A stretch of DNA of 32,294 nucleotides from CAYYTU01 sp964474655 (GTDB lineage: Bacteria; Chloroflexota; Anaerolineae; B4-G1). The DNA is taken from NCBI GenBank assembly GCA_964474655.1, contig CAYYTU010000034.1, forward strand, positions 1 through 32,294. Reading direction: 5' to 3'. The notes under the pieces were generated by a model. That model made no database searches, was not told the origin of the DNA, and worked only from the letters and a program-made list of their open reading frames with translations. Positions 1-7,357 of the stretch are shown piece after piece. The position numbers were made by a program, and so were the translations under genes. Position 1 is the stretch's first letter. Every line of letters starts with the position of its first letter.

Positions 1-100
1 AAGTATGATAATTCTAGGAAATGGTCAAATCGACAACCGCAGGTGGCAGGGTAATACACACATAAATGCAGAGGGTAAATCATTACGGAGAAACGTCGCT

Positions 101-139
101 TACCCCGAACGTCACGTCCAGCGTGAGCATGGCGGGGTA
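101..139 (-). terminator. Nested stem-loop after the membrane-protein gene, possible terminator
   Basis: Bases 101-107 (TACCCCG) pair perfectly with 133-139 (CGGGGTA), and a second stem of five pairs (112-116 with 122-126) sits inside the loop. The hairpin begins 36 bases after the stop codon of the gene ending at 175. There is no real T run after it on the minus strand, so intrinsic termination is uncertain. Nothing else is recognisable in bases 1-174. Confidence 0.35.
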
Positions 140-174
140 CTTTGCCTCAGAATGATCTTTTCAAACGCGCCGTA

Positions 175-996
175 CTAGCGCTTGATGGCGGCATAGAGCC
201 AGTAGAACGCGGCGCCCAGCACCGCGGCCCACAGGGGCATCAAGGCCCACAGCCCACTCGTCCCGCTCCAGAAGGCCGTCTCGACGCCCGTCAAAAGGAC
301 CATCAGCTGGGCCAGCTGGACGCGCAGCGGGTGTAGGAGATCGCCGGTCTCGTCACCCACGCTCTCTATCCGGCGAGATGCAAGCATCACAGGCAAAAAC
401 AGAAGCGACAGGCCCAAGCTCACCAGGGCGCTCGCCAGTGAGGGGCCAGTGCCCCAGATCGACCCGGCGCCCAGAACGACCACCGCCACCGTGACCACCA
501 CGCCGAGCGCAGCGAAGATCAGCTGACGGCGGCTGGGCGGGTCCAGGATGCCATCCAACAGGAAGGCCAGGGCCACGATTGCGCTATAACCCCAGTTCCC
601 CTGAAAAGAGAGCCAGCCGCTCAATCCCAGCAAGCCTAGCGCATCCAATACTCCGGCTGGCAAACCGGTGGTGCGATTGACCACACGCACCGTCAGCAAC
701 AGCCAGAATATGACGCTAAGGCGAGGCAGCCCCACCAAAAACAGACCAACCAGCGCCCCCCCAGCGGCGACGAAGGCCGCCAACGCGCGGTCGGGGTCGA
801 GCTCCCGGCAAAGCGCCCAGGTCAAGAAGACGGTCAGCCCGGCCTCCAGGCCCCAGAGGGCACCGTCGAACCAGCCCGCGCCCATCAGCCACTGGACGAT
901 CGCTCCACCCACCATCACGACCAGCGTCAGCATGGCAATAGCCCGATTGGTGGGATAGCTGAGGTCAACCGGACGACCAATAGACGTCAGATCCAT
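175..996 (-). CDS. Polytopic membrane protein of unknown function
   Basis: I do not recognise this 273-residue protein. It is highly hydrophobic, with about seven or eight likely membrane segments separated by short charged loops. The N-terminus (about 20 residues) is probably cytosolic and the first segment starts near residue 20. One longer polar loop follows the arginine pair near residue 205. There are no cysteine or histidine clusters to suggest a redox or metal role. The best Shine-Dalgarno-like sequence (AGGAGG) lies about 18 bases upstream of the ATG, further than usual, so the start is not firmly set. It lies 92 bases after the aminotransferase gene and may be read from the same transcript. 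A membrane role is supported by composition only. Confidence 0.7.
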   Translation of the reverse strand: MDLTSIGRPVDLSYPTNRAIAMLTLVVMVGGAIVQWLMGAGWFDGALWGLEAGLTVFLTWALCRELDPDRALAAFVAAGGALVGLFLVGLPRLSVIFWLLLTVRVVNRTTGLPAGVLDALGLLGLSGWLSFQGNWGYSAIVALAFLLDGILDPPSRRQLIFAALGVVVTVAVVVLGAGSIWGTGPSLASALVSLGLSLLFLPVMLASRRIESVGDETGDLLHPLRVQLAQLMVLLTGVETAFWSGTSGLWALMPLWAAVLGAAFYWLYAAIKR

Positions 997-1035
997 CGTC
1001 TTTATCGTCTACACCCTCCTCATAATGCGAGATGC

Positions 1036-1092
1036 GTAACGCCAAGGGAAGCAAAGTCACAGACTCCCAGCACCTCCGCGCTTCTGCGTTAC
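1036..1092. repeat. Inverted repeat overlapping the aminotransferase stop codon
   Basis: GTAACGC at 1036-1042 is the exact reverse complement of GCGTTAC at 1086-1092, which contains the TAA stop of the aminotransferase gene. The 43-base loop is long and no T run follows, so this is a poor terminator. It may be a degenerate dispersed intergenic repeat. Confidence 0.3.
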
Positions 1093-2390
1093 AGATCGTT
1101 GACGACGCGAAGGAAGATGTCCAATCCCTCATCCACCTGGTCACGCGTGATGGTCAGCGGCGGGATCAGACGAATCGTCTGGGTCCAGTGACCGCAAGGG
1201 TACATCAGCAGCCCCTCCGCCAGGCAGCGCTTGAGGATGCGCTGAACGGCCTCGGTGTTCGGGGCCTTATCAGCGTCTGGTTTGATGAACTCGACCGCGA
1301 TCATGAGCCCCTCGCCGCGCACGTCACCCACGATGGACGATTCTTCTTGCAGCTCGCGCAGCGCCTCCATCATATAGGCGCCCTGCTCGCGAGCGTTTTC
1401 CAGCAGACCCTCCTTGCGGATCACGTCGAGCGTCGCCAGCCCGGCGGCGCAGGCGACCGGATTGCCGCCGTAGGTGGTGCCGTGGGAGGCCGCGCCCCAC
1501 TGCCCCATCAGCTCGTCCGGGGCCGCCAGCGCGCCCAGCCGGTAGCCGTTGGCGATGCCCTTCGCCAGACAGACGATGTCCGGCTCGACGCCGTAAAGAT
1601 CGACCGCGAACCACTGACCCGTACGCCCGAACCCCGACTGCACCTCGTCGAAGATCAGCAGGATGCCGTGCTCATCGCACAGCTCGCGCAGGCCCTCCAG
1701 CCATTGCCGCGGCGGGAAGACGTAACCGCCCTCCCCCTGGACCGGCTCGACGAGCATCGCCGCCACCTCCTCGGGCGGGATGACGTACTCGAACAAGCGC
1801 TCAATATCGGCCAGGGCCTCTTCCGCGCATCCCTCGTCGTCGGGAGCCGCCGAGCGATAGGGGTACGGGAAGCGAGCGAAGTAGACCTCGGGCAGATGCG
1901 GGCCGTGGCCCTTGCGGTACTTCGATTTGGAGGCGGTGACCGCCGTGCCGCCCATCATCCGCCCGTGGAAGCTGCCCATAAAGGCGATGAAGGCCGGGCG
2001 CCCGGTCACGTAGCGGGCCAACTTGAGCGCGCCATCGACGGCCTCGGAGCCGCTGTTGCCGAAGAAGAAGCGGTCGGCACCGCCAGGCGTGATCTGGCCC
2101 AGTTCGTGCGCCAGCCGCAGCAGCGGCTCGCTCGCCATCACGCCGACAGGCGCGTGAACCATCTTCTCCATCTGCTCGCGGGCCGCCGCCACGATGCGCG
2201 GGTGATTATGGCCAGCGTTGCAGGCCCCGAAGCCGGCCAGGAAGTCCAGGTAGCGCTTACCGTCCTTATCATAGACGTAGACGCCCTCCGTCCGCTCGGC
2301 TGGCAGATTGGGCCAATCCTGCGACAGGCCCGGCGCGAGCAGCTCGTCCAATCGTGCGTATAGATCGTCAAACGTCGGTCGTTCGGTCAC
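1089..2390 (-). CDS. Class III PLP-dependent aminotransferase
   Basis: This is a fold-type I, class III aminotransferase (acetylornithine, 4-aminobutyrate or related omega-aminotransferase group). It would move an amino group from a substrate to a 2-oxoacid with pyridoxal phosphate in the cytosol. Visible signs are IFDEVQSGFGRTG, whose Asp contacts the PLP ring nitrogen, the Schiff-base lysine in LAKGIANGY, and the GNSGSEAVDGALKLAR cofactor-binding stretch. Length (433 residues) is normal. I place the start at GTG 2390, where GGAGG lies 8 bases upstream; the ATG at 2405 would have its ribosome site only one base away. It begins 23 bases after the ecfT stop, so it is probably the last gene of the transporter operon. 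Sequence alone does not fix the substrate. Confidence 0.9.
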   Translation of the reverse strand: MTERPTFDDLYARLDELLAPGLSQDWPNLPAERTEGVYVYDKDGKRYLDFLAGFGACNAGHNHPRIVAAAREQMEKMVHAPVGVMASEPLLRLAHELGQITPGGADRFFFGNSGSEAVDGALKLARYVTGRPAFIAFMGSFHGRMMGGTAVTASKSKYRKGHGPHLPEVYFARFPYPYRSAAPDDEGCAEEALADIERLFEYVIPPEEVAAMLVEPVQGEGGYVFPPRQWLEGLRELCDEHGILLIFDEVQSGFGRTGQWFAVDLYGVEPDIVCLAKGIANGYRLGALAAPDELMGQWGAASHGTTYGGNPVACAAGLATLDVIRKEGLLENAREQGAYMMEALRELQEESSIVGDVRGEGLMIAVEFIKPDADKAPNTEAVQRILKRCLAEGLLMYPCGHWTQTIRLIPPLTITRDQVDEGLDIFLRVVNDL

Positions 2391-2413
2391 AGTTGAAACC
2401 TCCATTCCTCAGC

Positions 2414-3223
2414 TTATCGCGTGAACTTGAGTACAGTGCAGAATGCGAAAACGACGATGATGAGCCCCAGCCAGACGTAATCGACCCAGCGGGCAGAGAG
2501 CGTCTCAATCTCCGTCGGCTCGATCGGGGCGCCGAAGCCCTTGGTCTCCATCGCGATCTGAAAGTCGTTCGCCTTGCGAAAGAGCAACAGAATCAACGGC
2601 GTCAGGATCGGCACGTAGGCCTTGATGGCCCGTTGGATCACGTTCATCGAATCGATGTCAAAGGCGCGCAACTTCTGCGCATCGACGATGGAGCTCCACA
2701 TCTCAAAAATCAAGTTGGTAAAGGAGAGCGCACTCACAAACATAAACGTGACGGTTTGCGGAACGCGCAATTTGCCCATAGCCGTCATAATCTCGGAGGT
2801 CGACGTCGTCATCACAAACAGCGGAAGCGACGAGGTCGCCACCAGGATGCGCACGCAGAGCACGAGCCCAAACCAGACGCCTTCCTGGGTGATCACACCC
2901 AGATCCGCCTCCCAGAGCTTCAAGTGTCCCAGCACGATCAGAGGCGTGTCGCCGCCCCGGTACGTCAATCCCTGGATCAGAATCAGGAAGATGAAGGTGC
3001 CGATCAAGATTTTGAACAGAGTAGCGAACCGCTGCAGCTCGACGCGCGCTAGAATCCACAACAGCGCCGAGAAGCTAAGCCAGATCAACAGAATCGGCAT
3101 ATCCGTCTCCTTGATCGGATACATCACCAGCACCAACGTCAACCCCACGTAAGCCATCTTGACCAGCGGGTGCAGACGATGAATGGGCGTGTCGATATGC
3201 GTGTAGCGGAATGCGGGTTGCAT
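2414..3223 (-). CDS. ecfT: ECF transporter transmembrane subunit EcfT
   Basis: This is the 269-residue T component of an energy-coupling factor importer, the membrane scaffold that couples the ATPases to a substrate-binding S subunit. It has several hydrophobic segments and two basic coupling-helix motifs of the family: the AQKLRAFD region near residue 190 and the AMETKGFGAP region near residue 230, the second matching the usual A-x-x-x-(R/K)-G pattern. Its ATG overlaps the ATPase stop by one base (TAATG), and GGAGG lies just upstream, so translation of the two is coupled. The full set S-A-T is present in order, which fits a dedicated (group I) ECF system rather than a shared module. Confidence 0.9.
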   Translation of the reverse strand: MQPAFRYTHIDTPIHRLHPLVKMAYVGLTLVLVMYPIKETDMPILLIWLSFSALLWILARVELQRFATLFKILIGTFIFLILIQGLTYRGGDTPLIVLGHLKLWEADLGVITQEGVWFGLVLCVRILVATSSLPLFVMTTSTSEIMTAMGKLRVPQTVTFMFVSALSFTNLIFEMWSSIVDAQKLRAFDIDSMNVIQRAIKAYVPILTPLILLLFRKANDFQIAMETKGFGAPIEPTEIETLSARWVDYVWLGLIIVVFAFCTVLKFTR

Positions 3224-5001
3224 TATGTCACCTCCTCCCCGCTTCGTTGAGGCACAAGCACCTGGTAGAGATCCTCCAATGTCATCACCTGAGGCGGCAC
3301 GCCGACCGACGTCAGCTCGGCAGCGACCTGGGCCGCCACCGGAGGCACGACGAAGCTCCTCTTGAGCGCCTCGACCTGGCTGAAAACCTCAGCTGTCGGG
3401 CCGTCCAACAGCACCTCGCCCTCGTAAAGCACGATCAACCGATGGGCATAACGGGCGACCAGATCGACGTCGTGCGTGATCATCAGCACCGTGCCGCCCT
3501 TCTCGTCGTGGAAGCGCCGGGCCAGATCGGCCAGCTGGTATCGCCCACGATGATCCTGGGCGGTGGTCGGCTCGTCCATAATCAGCACCTCGGGACCGAG
3601 CGCCATCGTAGCGGCCACCGCCAGCTTCCGGCGATCGCCGAAAGAAAGGCGGAAGGGAAACAACTCAGCCTCCTCGCTCAGGTCGACCATCTCCAGCGCC
3701 TCGTCAACACGATCCTCGATCTCGTCCGGGGGCACACCCACGTTGCGCAATCCAAAGCGAATCTCCTCGTGGCTATAGGTGGTGAAGAGCTGATAGTCAG
3801 GATTCTGGAGCACCAGCCCAATCCGGCGTGCGATCTCGCCCACCGAAAGCCCGCTGATGCTCTCCCCTTTGAAGAGCACCTCGCCCGCCTGGGGGCGCAG
3901 CAGGCCCACCAGGCACTTGACCAACGTACTCTTGCCCGATCCATTCTGGCCGATGATGCCGACGAACTCGCCACGCCGAACCTTGACGTTCACATCCTGC
4001 AACGCCGTCACCGGCGGCGGTCCGGGGTATTCCATCGTGAGATTGCGGGCCTCGACCACAACCGGCGCCTCCGGATCGACGGCCTGGGGGCGCGACAGCG
4101 CCTCGGGGCGGACATCCAGCCGATCGTGCTCTACTTCCTCCCGGATCTGGTCAGCAACCTGAGAGAGCGTGATATCGACTTTGCCGTCCTCATCGTCCAA
4201 CGCGTCGTCACCGGTGTTGTTGGACTGCACCAGCGTCGACTCGACCACCATCAACGCCGGCGTCTTGACGCCAGTGCTTTCCAGCTGCGCGGGCTTGGTG
4301 AACACCTCAGCCGGGGAGCCCTGGAGCACAGGGGCCCCTTTCTCCAGCACCAGAACCTGGTCGGCAAGCCGGAGAATCTCCTCCGTCTCGTGTGTCGTCA
4401 TCACGATAGTCAAATCGCCCTTCTGTTTGAGACGTTCGATGGCCTCCACCACCTCCCACCGCCCCAAGGGGTCGAGCTGGGAAGTCGGTTCGTCGAGCAC
4501 CAACACCTGCGGCGCCATCGTCAGCACCGAGGCCAACGCCGCCCGCTGCTTCTGACCGCCAGATAGATCGCGGGGGTTGTGTTCCTCCAGACCCTCCAGC
4601 CGGACTAGAGAGAGCGCATCTTGCGAGCGCCGCATAATCTCCTCGCGGGGCACACCCAGATTGGAAGGGCCAAAAGCGAGCTCGCTTCGCAGGGTGGGCA
4701 TGAAGAGCTGCACCTCGGGATCCTGCATCAACACACCGCAACGCTGGGAGGTCGTGTACATCGGTTCGTCCCACGGATCAAGCCCGGCCACCGAGACGTA
4801 GCCCAGTCGACGGCCGCCATATATATGAGGTAGAATACCACTCAGCAGATAACAAAGCGTCGACTTACCCGCTCCATTGGCTCCCAGCACCACGACAAAT
4901 TCCCCCTTGCATGCGGTAAGGTTCAAATCACGCAGGGCCACTACATCACCTTCGTAGGTAAAAGTAACATCCTTTAACGAAATAACAACGTCATCAGTCA
5001 C
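3223..5001 (-). CDS. ecfA: ECF transporter ATPase, two fused nucleotide-binding domains (EcfA1-EcfA2)
   Basis: A single 592-residue protein carries both ATPases that power the ECF importer. Domain 1 has Walker A GANGAGKST (residues 40-48), signature LSGGQKQR and Walker B LVLDEPTS. A charged linker follows, then domain 2 with GQNGSGKST, a diverged signature LSFGDRRK, and LIMDEPTT. The second signature departs from LSGGQ, so the two ATP sites may be unequal. I place the start at GTG 5001 because AAGGAG sits 8 bases upstream and the ABC fold begins a few residues later. Starting at 5109 would add 36 residues with no family resemblance. Most EcfA1 and EcfA2 are separate genes; fused forms also occur. 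The gene lies 111 bases after the S-component gene. Confidence 0.92.
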   Translation of the reverse strand: MTDDVVISLKDVTFTYEGDVVALRDLNLTACKGEFVVVLGANGAGKSTLCYLLSGILPHIYGGRRLGYVSVAGLDPWDEPMYTTSQRCGVLMQDPEVQLFMPTLRSELAFGPSNLGVPREEIMRRSQDALSLVRLEGLEEHNPRDLSGGQKQRAALASVLTMAPQVLVLDEPTSQLDPLGRWEVVEAIERLKQKGDLTIVMTTHETEEILRLADQVLVLEKGAPVLQGSPAEVFTKPAQLESTGVKTPALMVVESTLVQSNNTGDDALDDEDGKVDITLSQVADQIREEVEHDRLDVRPEALSRPQAVDPEAPVVVEARNLTMEYPGPPPVTALQDVNVKVRRGEFVGIIGQNGSGKSTLVKCLVGLLRPQAGEVLFKGESISGLSVGEIARRIGLVLQNPDYQLFTTYSHEEIRFGLRNVGVPPDEIEDRVDEALEMVDLSEEAELFPFRLSFGDRRKLAVAATMALGPEVLIMDEPTTAQDHRGRYQLADLARRFHDEKGGTVLMITHDVDLVARYAHRLIVLYEGEVLLDGPTAEVFSQVEALKRSFVVPPVAAQVAAELTSVGVPPQVMTLEDLYQVLVPQRSGEEVT

Positions 5002-5112
5002 ACGCGAAACTCCTTGCTGACAAAATTGAAGCGTCTCATATAACGGTAAATTGGCAGACCAGCAAGCGGCCTGCCAATTCACCGCATCAAGAACCGGGGA
5101 GGAGAGCACAAA

Positions 5113-5910
5113 TTACCAGATGGCGCCTTCGATTTTCGGCAGACCGCTTCGTTCCAGAGCCTCGATAATAGGAATAGTGATCACCGCCGTGATAGCGGAA
5201 AGCGCCGGCACCCACCAGGAATAGCTCAGGTGCGTGGCAACGCCCAGCTCGGCGGAGAAGTTAAAGAGGTACCAGTAGGGACGCGTCCAGGGTAGCCACC
5301 AGACGAACAGAGCCGCCAAGACAGTCAGGAAAATACCGCCGTACCGCTCGGCGCGCTTATCTGACCGCACCCACTTGGGCATCAAGCGCGTACCCAGGGG
5401 CGTCGCAGAGATGATCGTCGAGGGGATCCAATAAATGCCAGCCATAATGAAGTAGAGCGGCTCGGGCACGTTACCGAACCCGCCAGCCTCGCCAGGAATG
5501 TAGAAGGGCACCAGCCAGCCGGCGATGCCGATGACGATGAAAAGAGGAACAGTCACCTTCCACAACTTGTCATCCCGCATAATCAGGGCGGTCAAGATAG
5601 CGGGCAAGGCAGCGTTGAGCACCACGTCCACCAGCTGCAAGGGATAGGCCGCCGGCGCGATGAACATACCGATGAACCCACCGACAACGGCGCCAACAAC
5701 ACCTCCTAGCGGCCCCAGGAGCAGCGGAGCGATGAGACAGAACGGCGTCGTGAGCGGCACGTATCCGCCGCCGCCCACGTAGGGAAAGATCGGAACCAGC
5801 CCCAGCACACCACACAAGGCCCCATAGAGCGTAACCCAGGCGATGGAGGCTCCACCGATTCGACTTCCCGAACCAGCACTTACTTTTTCAGATGTCTTCT
5901 CTTCCATCAT
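5113..5910 (-). CDS. ECF transporter S component (substrate-specific subunit)
   Basis: This 265-residue integral membrane protein is the likely substrate-capturing subunit of the adjacent ECF importer. After a polar N-terminal stretch of about 20 residues it has roughly six hydrophobic segments. The glycine-rich run around PLLLGPLGGVVGAVVGG resembles the packed helices of S components. The start ATG (5910) has GGAGG 6 bases upstream; a second ATG directly follows. No riboswitch is apparent in the 91-base leader, so the cargo (vitamin, metal or other small molecule) cannot be named. A candidate promoter lies at 5968-5997. The membership call rests on gene order with EcfA and EcfT plus hydrophobicity; substrate is unknown. 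Confidence 0.75.
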   Translation of the reverse strand: MMEEKTSEKVSAGSGSRIGGASIAWVTLYGALCGVLGLVPIFPYVGGGGYVPLTTPFCLIAPLLLGPLGGVVGAVVGGFIGMFIAPAAYPLQLVDVVLNAALPAILTALIMRDDKLWKVTVPLFIVIGIAGWLVPFYIPGEAGGFGNVPEPLYFIMAGIYWIPSTIISATPLGTRLMPKWVRSDKRAERYGGIFLTVLAALFVWWLPWTRPYWYLFNFSAELGVATHLSYSWWVPALSAITAVITIPIIEALERSGLPKIEGAIW

Positions 5911-5967
5911 TCATTTCCTCCCGATGCTTCTCATATAATGTCAGATTCCTCCCCAGGATCACGCATC

Positions 5968-5997
5968 ATTGTACCAAAGAACGCCCGAGATGGCTAA
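5968..5997 (-). promoter_or_regulatory. Candidate promoter of the ECF transporter operon
   Basis: On the minus strand TTAGCC (5997-5992) is followed after 18 bases by TACAAT (5973-5968). The -10 box is good and the -35 box is weak. The position is 58 bases before the S-component start codon, just beyond the racemase stop at 6003. The same TACAATG core occurs at the other promoter candidates near 7310 and 14667. Confidence 0.45.
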
Positions 5998-6002
5998 CGG
6001 CC

Positions 6003-7274
6003 TCACGCCACGGCGGGAATCGTGGATGATCCGATTGGGAAAACAGCCATCCGCGCCTGCGTCCCGTACGCCTCCAGCAAAGCATCCAGACCATCCTGGA
6101 GAGACGCCGCAGGCTGCCAGCCCATCGTCACCAGATCGTCTTCCGCAACCCCCCCGCACACGATGTGGAGGTCCTTTTCGGCCTTGATCCGCGCCAGGCA
6201 GTACCCCAGCACGCTGAAGGTCACCTTCCCGTTACGCCGCACGACGTCGCGCAGGTAATCGTCGGGCGTTTTCGCCTGATCGGCCATCAGGTGATAGAAA
6301 TCAGCGCCTCCAATCCCATCCGGGCACGCGGCGACCAACAGAATGCTCCCACCCTCTCGCACGATGGCATCGGCGTACTCGACGGCGCGTACCGCCTGGT
6401 AAAGGTCGATGTCATACGGGCAACCCGCAGTCACGGCAATATCGACGCCCGTCGGACATGTCACTTCGTAGACCCGCCGCGCTACCTCGACGGCTTCCTG
6501 AAACACACGATCCGGCGTGCCAGCAAACGCCCGCACAATCCGCTCATCCTGACAAAGCACCACGTCCAGCACCAGATCCATCGGCATCAGCGCGCCGGCC
6601 TCCTGGATATCCAGCCGACAAGGTACGTCCACCCACCCCGGTTGTCGAAACCCGAGGGCGACAAAGCTATGATTGGCGTTGATCGTATCGAGCGCAGCCA
6701 CGCCAGGCAAGATCAACTTGCTCCCACCCGAGTATCCGGCGTACGGGCTGGGCCCCACGTGACCGATGCCGATGCAACAATCCGCCTCGACCACTAGCTG
6801 ATTGACCCAGACGGGCGTGCCGCGGCTGGTCAACCCCACGTAGACCTGGTTCTCCTCATCGGTGCAGCGGTGCTGCTCGATGCGAAAGCACCCGTAGACC
6901 TCATCGCCGACCTTGCGTCGCACCTCGTTCTCGGTGCTCAAGCGGTGCGTGCCGTGCGTGATCAAGATGACCACATCGTCATCGCGCACGCCGCCAGCTC
7001 GCAGATCGGCCAGCACGGGCGGGAGAATCTGCGTAGCGGGCGTGGCGCGGGTATGGTCATCGACCAGAATAACCACTTGCTCGCCGGCCTGCACCATCTC
7101 CGGCAACGGCGACGCCCCCAGCGGATGCCTCAAGGCTCGTTCGATCTCCGCAACAGGATCGGAACAAGGTTCTACCGACTGAGGGGCGTAGACACCCTCC
7201 AGGTTATCGCTCGGCACGTGCCCTTCCAGCGTCGTATTGCCGTAGGGCAGCGTGATTTTCTTTCTCCTAGTCAT
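6003..7274 (-). CDS. larA: LarA-family nickel-dependent racemase (lactate racemase-like)
   Basis: This 423-residue protein belongs to the LarA family, which uses a nickel-pincer nucleotide for racemisation or epimerisation of 2-hydroxyacids. Visible family motifs are DDHTRATP (His74), THGTHR (His107 and His110) and GHVGPSPYAGYSGGSK with His172 and Lys186. These match the catalytic and cofactor-binding histidines and lysine of Lactobacillus LarA. Start: the ATG at 7274 has AGAGG 5 bases upstream; GTG 7280 lies inside that ribosome site and is unlikely. No larB, larC or larE cofactor-synthesis gene is in the window. LarA homologues act on several 2-hydroxyacids, so lactate is only the default substrate. 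It is separated by a terminator-like hairpin from the oxidoreductase genes before it. Confidence 0.85.
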   Translation of the reverse strand: MTRRKKITLPYGNTTLEGHVPSDNLEGVYAPQSVEPCSDPVAEIERALRHPLGASPLPEMVQAGEQVVILVDDHTRATPATQILPPVLADLRAGGVRDDDVVILITHGTHRLSTENEVRRKVGDEVYGCFRIEQHRCTDEENQVYVGLTSRGTPVWVNQLVVEADCCIGIGHVGPSPYAGYSGGSKLILPGVAALDTINANHSFVALGFRQPGWVDVPCRLDIQEAGALMPMDLVLDVVLCQDERIVRAFAGTPDRVFQEAVEVARRVYEVTCPTGVDIAVTAGCPYDIDLYQAVRAVEYADAIVREGGSILLVAACPDGIGGADFYHLMADQAKTPDDYLRDVVRRNGKVTFSVLGYCLARIKAEKDLHIVCGGVAEDDLVTMGWQPAASLQDGLDALLEAYGTQARMAVFPIGSSTIPAVA

Positions 7275-7290
7275 ATCCACCTCTTTTCAA

Positions 7291-7321
7291 GAACAAAGCG
7301 CGGATCTCATTGTATCCGCGC
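7291..7321 (-). terminator. Intrinsic terminator after the 2-oxoacid oxidoreductase operon
   Basis: Bases 7314-7321 and 7298-7305 form a perfect 8-pair GC-rich stem (GCGCGGAT with ATCCGCGC) with an 8-base loop, followed on the minus strand by TTTGTTC. It lies 37 bases after the stop at 7358 and before larA. A TACAAT box (7314-7309) overlaps the loop and could be the larA -10 element, although no good -35 box precedes it. Termination and larA initiation may therefore overlap. Confidence 0.65.
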
Positions 7322-7357
7322 CTTAGCCCCGTTCTTACTTCACACGTCGTATCCCAC

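Noticed and set aside
5002..5109. 36-residue N-terminal extension of the ECF ATPase
   Set aside because: It precedes a GTG with an ideal ribosome site at 5001 and does not resemble any ABC ATPase N-terminus.
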